Assembly: GCA_903813345.2 (NCBI GenBank) | Contig: CAIIXF020000003.1 | Span: 22,707,248 to 22,771,247, forward strand | Length of the DNA: 64,000 bases | Direction: 5' to 3' | Origin: Owenia fusiformis | Taxonomy: Eukaryota; Annelida; Polychaeta; Sabellida; Oweniidae | Shown: positions 48,263 to 60,800 of the stretch, one piece after another | Numbering within the stretch: the stretch's first letter is position 1 | How the letters are laid out: every line of letters begins with the position of its first letter | Translations under genes and position numbers: made by a program | The notes under the pieces: model-generated | What the model saw: the letters and a program-made list of their open reading frames with translations, nothing else | Told to the model about the DNA's origin: nothing | Databases searched by the model: none

Positions 48263-51200
48263 ATGTTTCTGTATGCTCTTATCGGATTGTTATCAATTTA
48301 CTGTCTTATTCTGATCATAAGGTATTTAACCAAACCAAGGACCAATGCACCAGGTCCAAAGGGATGGCCATTATTTGGAAATGCCTTAGAGTTCGACATA
48401 AAACATTCGTCCGTGCAGATGGCAAAATGGGCGAAGAAATATGGGGATGTCTTTAAAATAAACCTACTTGGAGAAGATATCGTCGTCATCAATGGGGAGT
48501 TATGCTATGAAGCTCTTGTTAAACGTGGCGATGATTTTGCAGGACGACCAATTCGTAATCGCAGTGATTGGGTAACAGAAATGCGTGAAGATATAGTATT
48601 TGCTGATATGAGCCCAGAGCAAAAAAAAAGAAGGAAGATTGCTCACAGTGGCTTAAAGCAGTACGGAACTGGAATGGCTCATATCGAACAAGTAAACGCC
48701 AAAGAGATCAAAGCTTTCTTGAAAATAGTGGCGGACAAGAAGTGCTCTCCGTTCGATCCCCGTGCTGACATTTACAAGTGCGTCATTAAGATTATTACTT
48801 TAATGGTGAGACTCTTAATATGTATAAGGACACGATTCATATTTTAACTCTTGGATATCGTGCTAAATGCTCAATGGTTGGTGCAACAAAGGTGATAGGG
48901 TTTCATTGAAATTTGTGTTCTAACTTCTAAAAGGAAGACCTCGTCTACTTCACCCCCTTATATCTTCACCAACGAGGGCTTGTAGCTAGACTAATATGTT
49001 CCTGGGGCGATAACAAGTGTAGATCGATTCTTTAAGGTGGACTATACTATAGTACTATAAAGTTCATAAAGTTTTATGTTAGTCTCAGGATCAATTTTCA
49101 TCTAACCTTTTTGTATACCATTAACAATACATCCAGTTAAATAGATTACATTGAAATTCGAAATCTACCCAGCTATGAATAACATTTCTAAAGAAATTCT
49201 ATTTAAAGTAAATAGCTTTGAAACCATATTTTACATATATTTACTTAGTTACAAGTTTTTATACAGGGTTGCCAGTTTAGTAAACGGGGCAAATAGCCTT
49301 TTAATGCTTGATACAGACAATATGATAGAGAACATAGGCCAAGGTCGATAAAAATAATTTTAAATAAAGATGGCATGGTAATCGATATGTGTTTATTTAT
49401 AATTTCCCAAAAAGATAATACTTGATTGCTGGTGCTGCCATCTTTATATCGACCTAAAACCTGTGTTAGAGAAGGGCCCAAACTTTATTTGGTACTTGAA
49501 TGATCCAGAAGTAACAGTTTAGTGGAGGGGCATTTTTTATTTGGTACTTAATTAGTGAATGCAAATAATGGGACACAAATCACCTATTTCAGTTTGGAGT
49601 ACTTCTTGAATACTTTTGAGAATTGATGAATCAAACTACTCTGCAAACTGTAAAAAAGAATCACCAACAGACAACAATTCTGAGATAACCCCAATTTAAT
49701 ATCTTGAACCTGATATTGCAGGGCCTGCAAATGTTCTATTTTTAAAAATCGTGATAAATTCCATTTTCAGTAAAAAATACTCGCCCCTCCCTAAGGTAGG
49801 CCCAGAAAACATTTAAGGGCTCACATTTTTTGACTTCTTTTAATATATCTGGTAAAGCTAGCCGTACACCAATGGCACAATGTCTGACTTTGTCCCTTTG
49901 TCCGTTTTGTCCCAACTTGTCCCTTCGTGTCCCATGAAAATAGTTTACTCAATAACTCCCTTGATGTCTCATCATGTCCCATTGGTGTACGCCTAGCTTA
50001 AGATGTCAATGGCAATCCAGTGTTGTTGAGAAACTTGTAGATTCCCGTGAGTTACCATTGCCCTCTTACCAGGTTTACTAAAAGAAGACTATGAAATGGT
50101 GCTTTCCTGATAAAAGCAAGGAAATACACATTTGCCTTCATACTTTATTTGCACCAGAAATAACATGTGCAGGTATACCAATTTTTTCAAAAATGTTTTC
50201 GTTTCACAAGTACCTTAAGGTAGGTCATTTAAACTGTTTTGTCATACTATATAGTGCCTGTTTGCGTATTGTTTTACAGCTTTTTGGAGAGGCTATGACA
50301 AACGAGGATGACATCAAGACTATTGCAGAGTTGGACGAAGCTATTGAAACAGCCATTGGGGCAGCTAATGGATTTGAGCTTGATAATTTTCCTTGGCTCC
50401 GGTTCTTTGGGAACAGAACCTACAAAACAATAGAGTATTTCGTAACTACCCGAAATGAGCTATTTGATAAGTGGCTTCCTGACTCAAAGGTATCCACAAG
50501 CTCAAGCAAAATACCAACAGAATCATTTTCAAATCTCAAAAGTCTCAAATGTAGATATCCTGATAATATTAACTATCAAGCCTGTTATTTATATGAAATT
50601 AGATAAACATGTTGTATTTTAAGAGTTTCTGATCGAGTATTTGATTTAATTATTTCTATTCAATTGTGTTTCGTATAATGTAGGATACGACGGAGAAAGG
50701 CAAGATTCGGGGCATGATCGACTGGTTACTAGAATAGTATCGCAGGAAAGCGACCCAACCGTCACTGATACCAATGTTCGAATGATAATAATGAATCTTC
50801 TACACGCAGGTATATTACTTTGTAGAGTAATTATGTCAGTCCACGATGGTGTATTTAGATTAGAGACACTTCCATTGTTTTGCATTAAGTTTTATTTCTC
50901 AGATAGTGTATCTCGAATAAGAGTTTCAAAATTAAACTCGCCCGCTAAGTTTCACCATTTGGAAGGTTTGGACATGGGTGTCCGCTTTAAAAAAAATTAC
51001 CTGCTTATGATGGTTCACTAGTTTTTTCCTATTTAGGAAGGAAGCCAAATGGTAATCAATGTATACTTAGTTAAAAATAATAATTTGTGGCAGTAAACAA
51101 ACATCAAATGTCTCTTCATATTTTACTTTATAATAGTCTTATAAATTAAAAAACGAAAACGATATGAATGAGTGGGACAAACAGCGTCACTTGATTGACC

Positions 51201-54200
51201 CTTTTCATAAGAATTTCATACCACTGTTTGTTTATTAAAATTTTAACATTTAAGAGTATCTCCCATAATAATAGATTTTCTACATGTAAAATGCCCGATT
51301 AGTAGTGTACTGTGCATACGTTTTTTCTTTGAAACACCTTGAAAATGACAGAATCCACCATTTACATACAGTGAGTATATACGATGATAAGATCATATAA
51401 CAATCCTCTCCGTCTACTTTGGCAATTCAACTTTCTTAGATTCCGTCGTGTTACAGTGGATGCATATCATGTACCTGTAAATGTAGTTTGACTTTATTTT
51501 CTGCTAAAAATTTCTATGCTTTATTTCTTCCGGGGAGATACGACGTCAGATACTGTACATCACGGCGTAACATTGTAATTGTTCATTTTACCGACAAAAG
51601 GCAAATATTTACGCGATAAATATGCGCAATGCTCTTCCAAGTAATTGCAAAAGTTTTAATATTCGTGGAATCTTCTTAAAAACTTCAAGTTTTGTTCAGA
51701 TTAATATGCGCTTCAATACAATTCTATATTCAAAAAGGTTGTGTCACGATAAACAGAATTAGAATCACCAGAAAGTAGACATTTCAAACCCTACCCGTTT
51801 TCTTCTTTGTCGCGCTTTTCGGCCCTGCGCTCTCGTTGTCGCACCGTCTTTCTAGACTCTTTCACAGTGCCCCTTGTCATATTCAACTGATATACACAGA
51901 CGGGAAGATATTAAGGATTGTTAAATGCATTATTTGTAATTTATTTTAACTCGAATATTTAGTTTTATTTATTTTAAGCAATGAATAATAAAGGAGAACA
52001 TATAATACGCTAACGGCGTAACGTCTTATTTTGTAAAGGCTTCACTTGGGGTTGTGGTGATAAAATGATGTCTATCTCAATATATACTGGTTCACATTAA
52101 ATGAAATTGATTGTATGTAGTAAGGGGTATATTTAAAAGATCATGCTGAAACATTGGGAAGTTTTGAATTAGAAATATTTGAACTCAAAAAATGAAACGT
52201 AATTATGTGAATTTTTCACATGGCTTCACTTCATATTTCTTTCAATTTATACTTCTTACAGACTGAATTTTAATCGAAATGATATAGTTTTTTGATAAAA
52301 ATATAGAATATGATATGCCTTTCAGGAATCAAAAAAGAATAATTCACCTTTCAAACGATTTAATGTTTAATTGATCAAAATATATATCTTGTTGGTACGA
52401 AATTCTGCCTGTCCACACTTTTTTTGCATAAATATAAGCGTTAAGTTAGCATTGTTATATTATGACGTCATCACACAGAATCTATTTGTCTTTTCCAAAA
52501 TGGTAAATTTAAATATTGTGAAAATTTGAGAAAGATCCGTTAGGAAATGAAAAAGTTATCTTCATTTTTCGTTTAAAATTAAAATCATTTTTCTTCAAAA
52601 TGTTACAGTCCACACCCGGTTTTAGCATAGAAAGTCGCATAATACGGCTTGCGTGATTCTCATTTAAAAAGTCCCAACTCAGTTATTTGGAATTCTGATA
52701 GACAAAATATTTCATGGACATACGTGTTCAACTGATGACGAAAAATTGTAGAAAAATATGATTTTGCTGTCGAGATATTGCGGTTTTAAAAGTAAGTACG
52801 CATGTAAATATGCAGTAGAATGCCGCAATGTACAGTATCTGACGTCGTATCGGAGAGTTTCTAGTTTTTAATTTTTTTTGAAGGCATCACAACAACAGAG
52901 AGCACCATTGAATCAGGGATTCTCATATTGATGAACTTTCCGGATATCCAAAAGAAAATCCAAAAGTCTATTGACGTAGGGGTTGGACGAGACAGGTAAA
53001 TACATGTAGAGAGTCACCTGTGTATGAGGCAAGGTAATAGTGTTGAGGTAAATACACATGATGTGAATTTTAATTCTTGTAATTACTAATAATCAATTCA
53101 ATGGATACACTGTTTTTCCAACATTTTACGTAGATACCAGATTGCCACAGGATCATACTGGACTGCCTCAGGACCATACCAAACTGCCACAGGTTCAAAC
53201 CAGACTGCAAAGGAATCATTACAGACTATCACAGGACCAGACTCACACAAGATCATGTCAGACTGCCACAAGATCATACCAGACTGCCACAACATCAAAC
53301 AAGACTACCACATGATCATACCCGACTGCCACAACATCATATCATATCCACATTTTATGTAGATACAATCTACCACAAGTTCACACCACACCACTACAGG
53401 ATCATACGAGTTTGCAACAAGATCATACCAGATTTCCAAATGATCCTGCAAGAGACTGTCATAAGATCATATGAGACTGTCAACGGATCATACCAGACTA
53501 CCACAAGATCATTCCAGACCGCCACTTGATCCTACCTGACTACCATAAGATTATACCAGACTGCCACAGGATGATACCACACTACCACAGACTGCCACAA
53601 GATACTACCTGACTGCCACAAGGTCATAACAGACTGACACAAGATCACACCAGACTGCCACTGAATCCTACCTGACTACCACAAGATCATGCTAGACTGC
53701 CACAGGATGATACCACACTACCACAAGATCATACCAGACTGCCACAAGATACTACCTGACTGCCACAAGGTCATAACAGACTGACACAAGATCACACCAG
53801 ACTGCCACTGAATCCTACCTGACTACCACAAGATCATGCTAGACTGCCACAGGATGATACAACACTACCACAAGATCATACCAGACTGCCACAAGATACT
53901 ACCTGACTGCCACAAGGTCATAACAGACTGACACAAGATCATTTCAGACTGCCGAAAAATCATAACACACTGCTACAAGATCATACTTAACTACCACAAG
54001 ACTGCCACATACCAGACTGCCACAATATCATACCCGACAACCACGTGCACAATATCATACCCGACAACCACGTGCACAATATCATGCCCGACAACCACAG
54101 GATCGTACCAGAATGCTACAGGATCCTACAAGACTACCACAGGATCCTACCTGAGTGCAAAAAGGTCATACAAGACTATCATAAGACCGTATCATACTGC

Positions 54201-55745
54201 CACAAGATCCTACCATCTTGCGAAAGAACACACCAGACTGCCACAGAATCATACCAGGGTGCAACAAGTTCATATCAGACTACCACATGATTCTAGCAGA
54301 CTACCGCATGATCCTACCAGACTGCCACAAGACAATACCAGACTTAACAATGATAAAAAAAAAGTGAAGAAAAATTAAGAAATCAAACTGCAATCGACCT
54401 TTTGTAGGACAATTTAAGATTCGTAAATTGGTAAAATATCATTTTATACCATACAGATTTCTACCATACTTACACTGTAAATGACAATTTGGCTAAAATG
54501 CAGCCTTGGCTGCATCAAAATGATGATGACGACAAATGTGTGAGTCAATAACTTAAAGGTCAAATTGTATGCATGTACAGTGATCAACAGTTTTACGTTT
54601 ATGGCACATATTTAATTAGCAACTGCCAAATATTTTACTCTTAGGTTTCCCACATTAGATGATAGAAGCAACCTCCCTTACGTTGATGCATTCATACTCG
54701 AGATCAATCGCTACATATCAATCGCCCCGTTTACTTTACGAAAATCTACAAAGGATTCTAAACTAGGAGATTATTTCATTCCAAAGGATACACAGGTACC
54801 GAGGTTAACAATAGGGAGTTTAAGCTTGCATATAAAATCGAAACGCAAACCTATACGTATGACCAATCGCCCATACAAATGCATCGCTTAGATATTTTCC
54901 GTTCACGTTTAGGTTGTGAAAAACATTGCAAGCTTAAACTCCCTATTATCTATCAATGCAGTGTTTAAATAGTCAATTCGCAAAATAAATCAACTGTGGC
55001 CTCGTATGAAAAGTTGTAAATAAAGAAAAACTGTTAACATGTTTGCACACCAGAGTAAAAAACTAAAATGAGTTACAAAACGGCAAGAAGGATAAACATC
55101 AAAGATGACAACATGTCATGATAAAAAAAACAAGTCCCATATATCCCAAGATATGATTTTACGAGAAAAAATTGTGTGAGGAGTTTTGTAGTAGAGTCTT
55201 ACCCAATGCTACCAATGTGTGATAGACCTATGAAAATAAGAATATATGGCACAAACGATTTTAAGTTGCACCACTCCCAATTTAATCTATCACGCTCCAT
55301 ATTTAGGTTTGGGTGAATTTGTTTGGTGTTCACCACGATGAGCGCTACTTTGCTGATCCATGGGCGTTTAAACCAGAACGTTTCCTTGACGAGAATGGTG
55401 ACGTGATTCCAGTTGATCAAAGAAAGATGTAAGATATTATCTTAGTGTGGAATTGTACATTTGATTTATAAGCTGCTTGAGAGATGGCATCAATACAAAT
55501 CATACTTGTTTGTAATTTTATTATCTGATTATAGGCTGATGCCATTTGGAGCAGGAAGGCGTGTTTGTGTCGGTGAACAGTTGGCGAGGGCGCGATTATT
55601 TCTCTTCTTTACTGCAATGCTGCAGAAGTTCACCTTTCTTCCGCAAGAGGGCGATAAATGCCCATCATGTGACCCAAGGGGATATACCGTTGGACTTATA
55701 TCACGACCAAATAGTTATAAAGTACGAGCAATCCTGCGCACTTGA
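48263..55745 (+). CDS. Cytochrome P450, CYP2 clan (CYP17/CYP1-like), with a lesion in exon 3
   Basis: A microsomal haem-thiolate monooxygenase. Exons: 48263-48805, 50280-50489, 50684-50809, 52884-52995, 54645-54795, 55307-55428, 55535-55745. Visible parts: N-terminal anchor, hinge [12 protein letters not shown]-helix LLHAGITTTES split across exons 3/4, ExxR as EINR in exon 5, PERF in exon 6, and haem loop [12 protein letters not shown] with the ligand Cys near 433. Length would be about 491 aa, normal for the family. Exon 3 is odd: read in the phase set by exon 2 it meets TAG at 50735-50737, while its 3' half matches the family only in another frame. The exon is 126 nt where flanking phases need 3n+1, so one base is missing. 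This is either a young pseudogene allele or an assembly error. ATG 48263 precedes a good hydrophobic anchor. Confidence 0.88.
51537..52851. mobile_element. 1.3-kb nonautonomous element with 24-bp exact TIRs in P450 intron 3
   Basis: The 24 bases at 51537-51560 (GATACGACGTCAGATACTGT..) recur as an exact reverse complement at 52828-52851. No ORF longer than about 60 codons lies between. The right end is 32 bases from exon 4. Confidence 0.7.
53130..54340 (+). repeat. 21-bp minisatellite with 147-bp higher-order units, P450 intron 4
   Basis: About 55 degenerate copies of AGACTGCCACAAGATCATAC plus C. Between about 53560 and 53980 a seven-unit (147-bp) block marked by CACAGGATGATACCACACTA recurs about three times. 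Confidence 0.9.
54810..54947. mobile_element. 138-bp MITE with 21-bp perfect TIRs in P450 intron 5
   Basis: The 21 bases at 54810-54830 (ATAGGGAGTTTAAGCTTGCA core) are exactly mirrored at 54927-54947. Ends at TA are consistent with a TA target. It begins 15 bases after the exon 5 donor. Confidence 0.75.
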
Positions 55746-57841
55746 ATTATTGTATACCGCTTGAACTACGATAAAACAACGTATTACTACATGATTTAAA
55801 ATATGGAAAGAATAAAAGAATGAGTGTCTATCTATAGCCAACAATTTCCAATTTTCAATTATTTTACTTGTTTATCTATGAGAGCGTTGTACATGTATAT
55901 TGGAGATATATTAATCAACCTGAAAACATTAATTGTGCCATGTAAAATACATGAAAGAAATAGAATGACAGAATTATAAACAAAAATTGAAGTCACAAAA
56001 TACAGAGAAGATTAGGTCGATACATTTTGAAGTGTTATATCGTGGGGCGAGTGCTACTACACTTTACTTGAGGGCAGAGGAAGGCATACAAAATACACAA
56101 ATGGAACACATATTGGACGTTCATAACACGGACGGCTATGGCAGTCTGGCCCAAGCAAAACCAAAAATGACAATCTAGTGACATCTTGTATGCCAGCTTT
56201 GTTCAGCTTTATAAAAACTATACTTTTAATAAGTGTATACTATACTAGTAGTTCGCCTATCTGGTGTCTAAATCATTGTGCCACGCAGTTCTACTCTAAC
56301 ATTTTGAGAAAACAAGGAAAGTAAACGTCTCACATATTTACGTCCAGATAGCAATAAGAATAAATGTGAAATATTCACTTGACTTAAAATGTTTATGTTT
56401 TTCATTCAACTTATAAAAGGCTTTGAAATGACACTTGTCAAGTATTTTCCTTCAAAATAAAAAATTAAGTAATATTATATATTAAACTGAAAATGTCTCA
56501 TTCGTGTTAAAACGATATTGTGCTTGAAAATTGGTAATAACCGAAGCATGTAAAATAAATGTGATTTTAAAAAGAACTAAACACAAACGTCCTTCTTTTA
56601 CCTCTTCCTCGCCCTCCGTTTGTATTTTCGCCAGTCGTTTCCTCACTCCTCACATCTCTCTGTCCTGATATATTAGGCACGTCGCAAAACAAAAAGTTTG
56701 TGCACGTATTGTTAAACATTTAGCTTTTTAACACGATTAGAATGTGACGTTTTTGAGACACATATGGAAATCCTTTTTTAATTATAATTGTTTACTTCTG
56801 TTTGCATATATGTCACTATTATGTGTATGTCATAAGTTACGAGAAATTGCGTATTTTTATGTTTACATGTAGATGACGATGTGATCTTTAAATACTGCCT
56901 TACCCGGTACTGCCTTACCCGCCATTCTTATAGGCATTCAAATACCGAATCTCGATGTATCCATTAAAGTCCAACCTGTTCACACACTAATGCTGCTAAA
57001 AGTGTGCGCCATGTGGCCATATACGTCGCCCAGTTAAAGGTGTTATAAAATGGCAGTCAAAATCACTGAAAATATTTTACTTACACCACAGAATAATATT
57101 TTGCCCAACAAAACATGACTTTAACAAGATGAAACTGTCAATATCTTGACAAACTCTTGATGCGTCATTTTGCAATTATGTCACGGGACATAAAAAGTTA
57201 TTTGGTATTCATATATATCATTTTCCAATTAATCCAAAACCCCTCTTCTTCCTCCCATTACCCCCCCCCCCCCCTCCGTCCCATTTTAATTATTTTCGAT
57301 TATTTTCAAATAACGTATGAAGACTCAGCAATGACATTAATTTTGTGACGATGACATCACTTAAAAGTATAACAGATTGTATAGATTTGTTGCTTGATTT
57401 ATAGCAAAAACATTGACTTGTGCACATTGGTGGCATGTGGCCTTTTTTACTTCTCATATCTTAGAAGCGTATCGGTTCAAAAAATCCTAGAAGACCTAAT
57501 ATATTTTACCATATCATACCTATTCATTTAGCAATTTAATTGTTAACTTTCTTGTGAAAAAAATCTTCCAAGATTTTTTGAATTTTTTAGCAGAAATTGC
57601 CCCCCCCCCCCTTCGTCCCATTTACCGACCACCTGGCGTGATTTGACTGGTTTGCAGAATGCAAGTTAATTACCAAAATAAACGAAGCATGCAATTGGAC
57701 AGATTCTCGACGATAATTTTTCAAGTAAACAAATATATCAATATATTAATGTAAAACATACACCTTATAACAGATTGTAAATTGAGACTAGATAAGAAAA
57801 ATAAATCATATCTATACTAATAAAAATTATCTACACAGTTG
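55746..57841. other. Intergenic stretch between P450 and CUB/LDLa genes
   Basis: The two genes converge here. Apart from poly-C tracts near 57260 and 57600, nothing structured or coding is recognised. Confidence 0.5.
55811..55816 (+). terminator. Candidate poly(A) signal of the P450 gene
   Basis: AATAAA 66 bases after the P450 stop codon. Confidence 0.5.
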
Positions 57842-60800
57842 TCAAAATCGTCCTACTTCAAAACAGTTGAATGGACTATCTAAGGACAAATGTCGCTGCA
57901 AAGAATTGTCAGTCATTGGTACTTCCAAAACCTCAGCAGCTTGGTCATCAGTTAACAGACCATCATGAACATCAGCTGTTTGTTTATCATCATAGTAGGA
58001 ATCCCGATCATCTTCAGTTGCGGGTCTTTTAAGTATAGATCGTTGTCTCTTGGGAGCAATGCTTGGATTGTGGTTTGAACTACTTTCATGTCCTTCATAA
58101 TCAGTTGATTCATCGATTGTAGATGACCCAAGTGTTATATAAGAGCCATTGAAATTAGCGTCTCCGTGGTTCGAAGTTATCATGATCTCCCTTGATTCAA
58201 TTGTCTCATTTTGCGTTGCACCACACATTAACGATATGTCAGACGTTTCAGCAATATTGCTTTCATTGGAATTAATCGGATTTCTGTCACAGGGTTTAGG
58301 GGATGAGGAAGCCTCTGGTGTGAAGTCAACTCCAATATCCTCAAGTATATCATTATATGATTCCTCCTCATCGACGGTATCATCACGTCTACTCAAAGGG
58401 ATGGTCGTTATTGGCCGATTCATCCTCTGAAGAATTAGTTGTCGTAGTGTTTCTGCTTGATCAGTAAAACTCACATCATTTCGATGTGAGCCCCTATTAT
58501 CATAGGATACATTTCCATTATCATTTGAGTCATACGAAGTGTGACATTGAATATTTTCTGAACGGCTCTCGTTTGTAGTGCTATCCAGTGGAATATGCTC
58601 ATCTAAGGTTTGATTATGTTGGTATGGTGGTGGTAGTTCTATATGTTCATTATTGCCATTGGCGGCACCTTGCTCGTTTACATTGTCATCATAAACCCTG
58701 TTGTACATAGGTGGTGGACAGTTTCTCACACGACAATCCATATTAGAGTCCATTTCTCCTCCTGGTAAACCTGAGTCTGTTCTGACCACTGCATTGACGT
58801 CAGTAGAGTTACCCTGTCCATTTGAATGTGTACGAACACGAAGCACAATTTCTGTGTAAGTATCCGATTGTGTTTGGCCGTTGTTGAACGCAATGTTATC
58901 ATAGGAAGGAGGCATGTTTTGAGCTGAAACAGGCTCGTCGTATCGTGGTAATCGCGGAAGGTTAGCAGCAATTTCTTCTTCTGGGAGACTAGTTTGCGTT
59001 TCCTCAGTGTCTGGAGTCTGTGTTTTATGACATCTCAAACAGTTGGAACTCTTGCAACAACAGCAAGCAAGAATGATACATATGACAATGATGCCAGTTC
59101 CTGTGATGATGAGACCAATAATAAAGTGGAAGGCATTCTCTGGAAATAGAATATCTATGAATCAAAAGTTGGAATATATGAATGATACTCATTGTTTTAA
59201 ACATTTACCCTAGTCAAGTGCATTGACACTGCTGCGATATTCGGTGATCAACTGTGAATTTATAAGCTATTCGATTTAATCAACTCACCAGTACGTGTAG
59301 TTTTACATCTTTCAACGTCTTCATCACTCCTATCTGGACAATCTTCTACTCCATCACAAAGACTGTAACTACGGATGCATGTCTTTCCATCGTAACAGGC
59401 AGAATACCCTGGCCTACACCCCGTGGCTGAAACAGACAATGGGTGAACTCAATAGTACAAATGAAGTCTTTCAAACATTTCTAAATATGTAAGCAACATC
59501 TAACAAACAATCTGTCAAATCGTGGAATAGAACCCCAGCATATCAAACAAAAAGCGAACGTACAAAGTAATAGTGTGTGAACCCCAATCCTACCCGGCAT
59601 TTTGGAACAATTACTATCCCAATCGTATCACAATCCCAAATTATAACAAGTATTTACATGTGCATATAATGTCCTCCATTGCATCTAGATTTTCATCAGA
59701 GCCATCATTGCAAAATGTGATGTTATTGCACAAGCTCTGACCATCAACGCAGGCCCCATTCTTACATCTGAAATGGGAGCGACGAGTACACAGAGGCAGG
59801 TCCGTATCTGAAGACAAGAATTTTCAAGCATATCAGAAGAAACAAGGGAAACCTTTCAAAACAAATACACTAGATTATGCTAAAAAGAGCGTATAAGTAC
59901 TTTAATAACAATAACTACCGTTGCAGCCAGCGTGAAATGAGTCCTCGTCCGAGCCATCTTCGCAGTCAATATAACCATCACAAAGCTTGGAGGATTCTAT
60001 GTATGTTTCTTCACCTTCGCCTGCACAGCAGTACCAGTCGGGTAACGTACATCGTTCACTCACTACAAGCAATATATTCACAATGCAAGTAATATATGCA
60101 CAAGTTGTGCAAAGGAAGACCAAATCATGTTACAAACACAGACAAGAAACATGTTTAGAACTATCTAAGCCCACACACAACAGACACCTCCATTGTATGT
60201 ACAATGTATTATATAACATTCCCCTCCAACCTTTCAGAGCTGTTGTCCCTTAACATAACATCAACCCCTTGAACTCGAAGAATGAAAATGGGTACTTTGC
60301 TCTTTTTCAAATACTTCTATGGTCGTTTTATCAAAACTTCATATATATATGGACTTAACTATGCACGCGAACTGTGCTCTTATATTATGTTTCTCTTGAA
60401 TTTGTATTAATTGTAATACTCCTTGTGTTTTTCCCATTTTACACATCTACTTACATATTGATGATAATAATCATACAAATGTATTTTTCAATAACAATAA
60501 ATCTTACTTTGACATGTTTTGAATGATTCGTCAGACGCATCCTTGCAGTTATCGACGCCATTACATATCATTGTATCTGGAATACAGTTGCCATTCTCAC
60601 ATGGAAACATGTTGGTCTGATTGGTGCAATTTTCACCAACGATGGACATGATATGGTCTGAAATGAACAAAATCAACCGAAATCATTCATTATTATGAAT
60701 TTAATTAATTAATTTCCTGTTCAACTTAATCATTTTCAGCTAGGATGAGTTAAGCTAGTTTTGAAGTTATTGCTGTAGAAACATTAGTCTTAGTTCAAAT

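Noticed and set aside
50782-51021. Alternative P450 exon reading through 50810
   Set aside because: The AG|gtatat donor at 50809/50810 joins exactly to the I-helix GITTT exon. Reading on loses family similarity.
54045-54290. 81-codon repetitive ORF
   Set aside because: Product of the 21-bp (seven-codon) minisatellite in a P450 intron.
55987-56178. 63-codon ORF after the P450 gene
   Set aside because: It lies beyond the poly(A) signal, has no domain, and has poor support.
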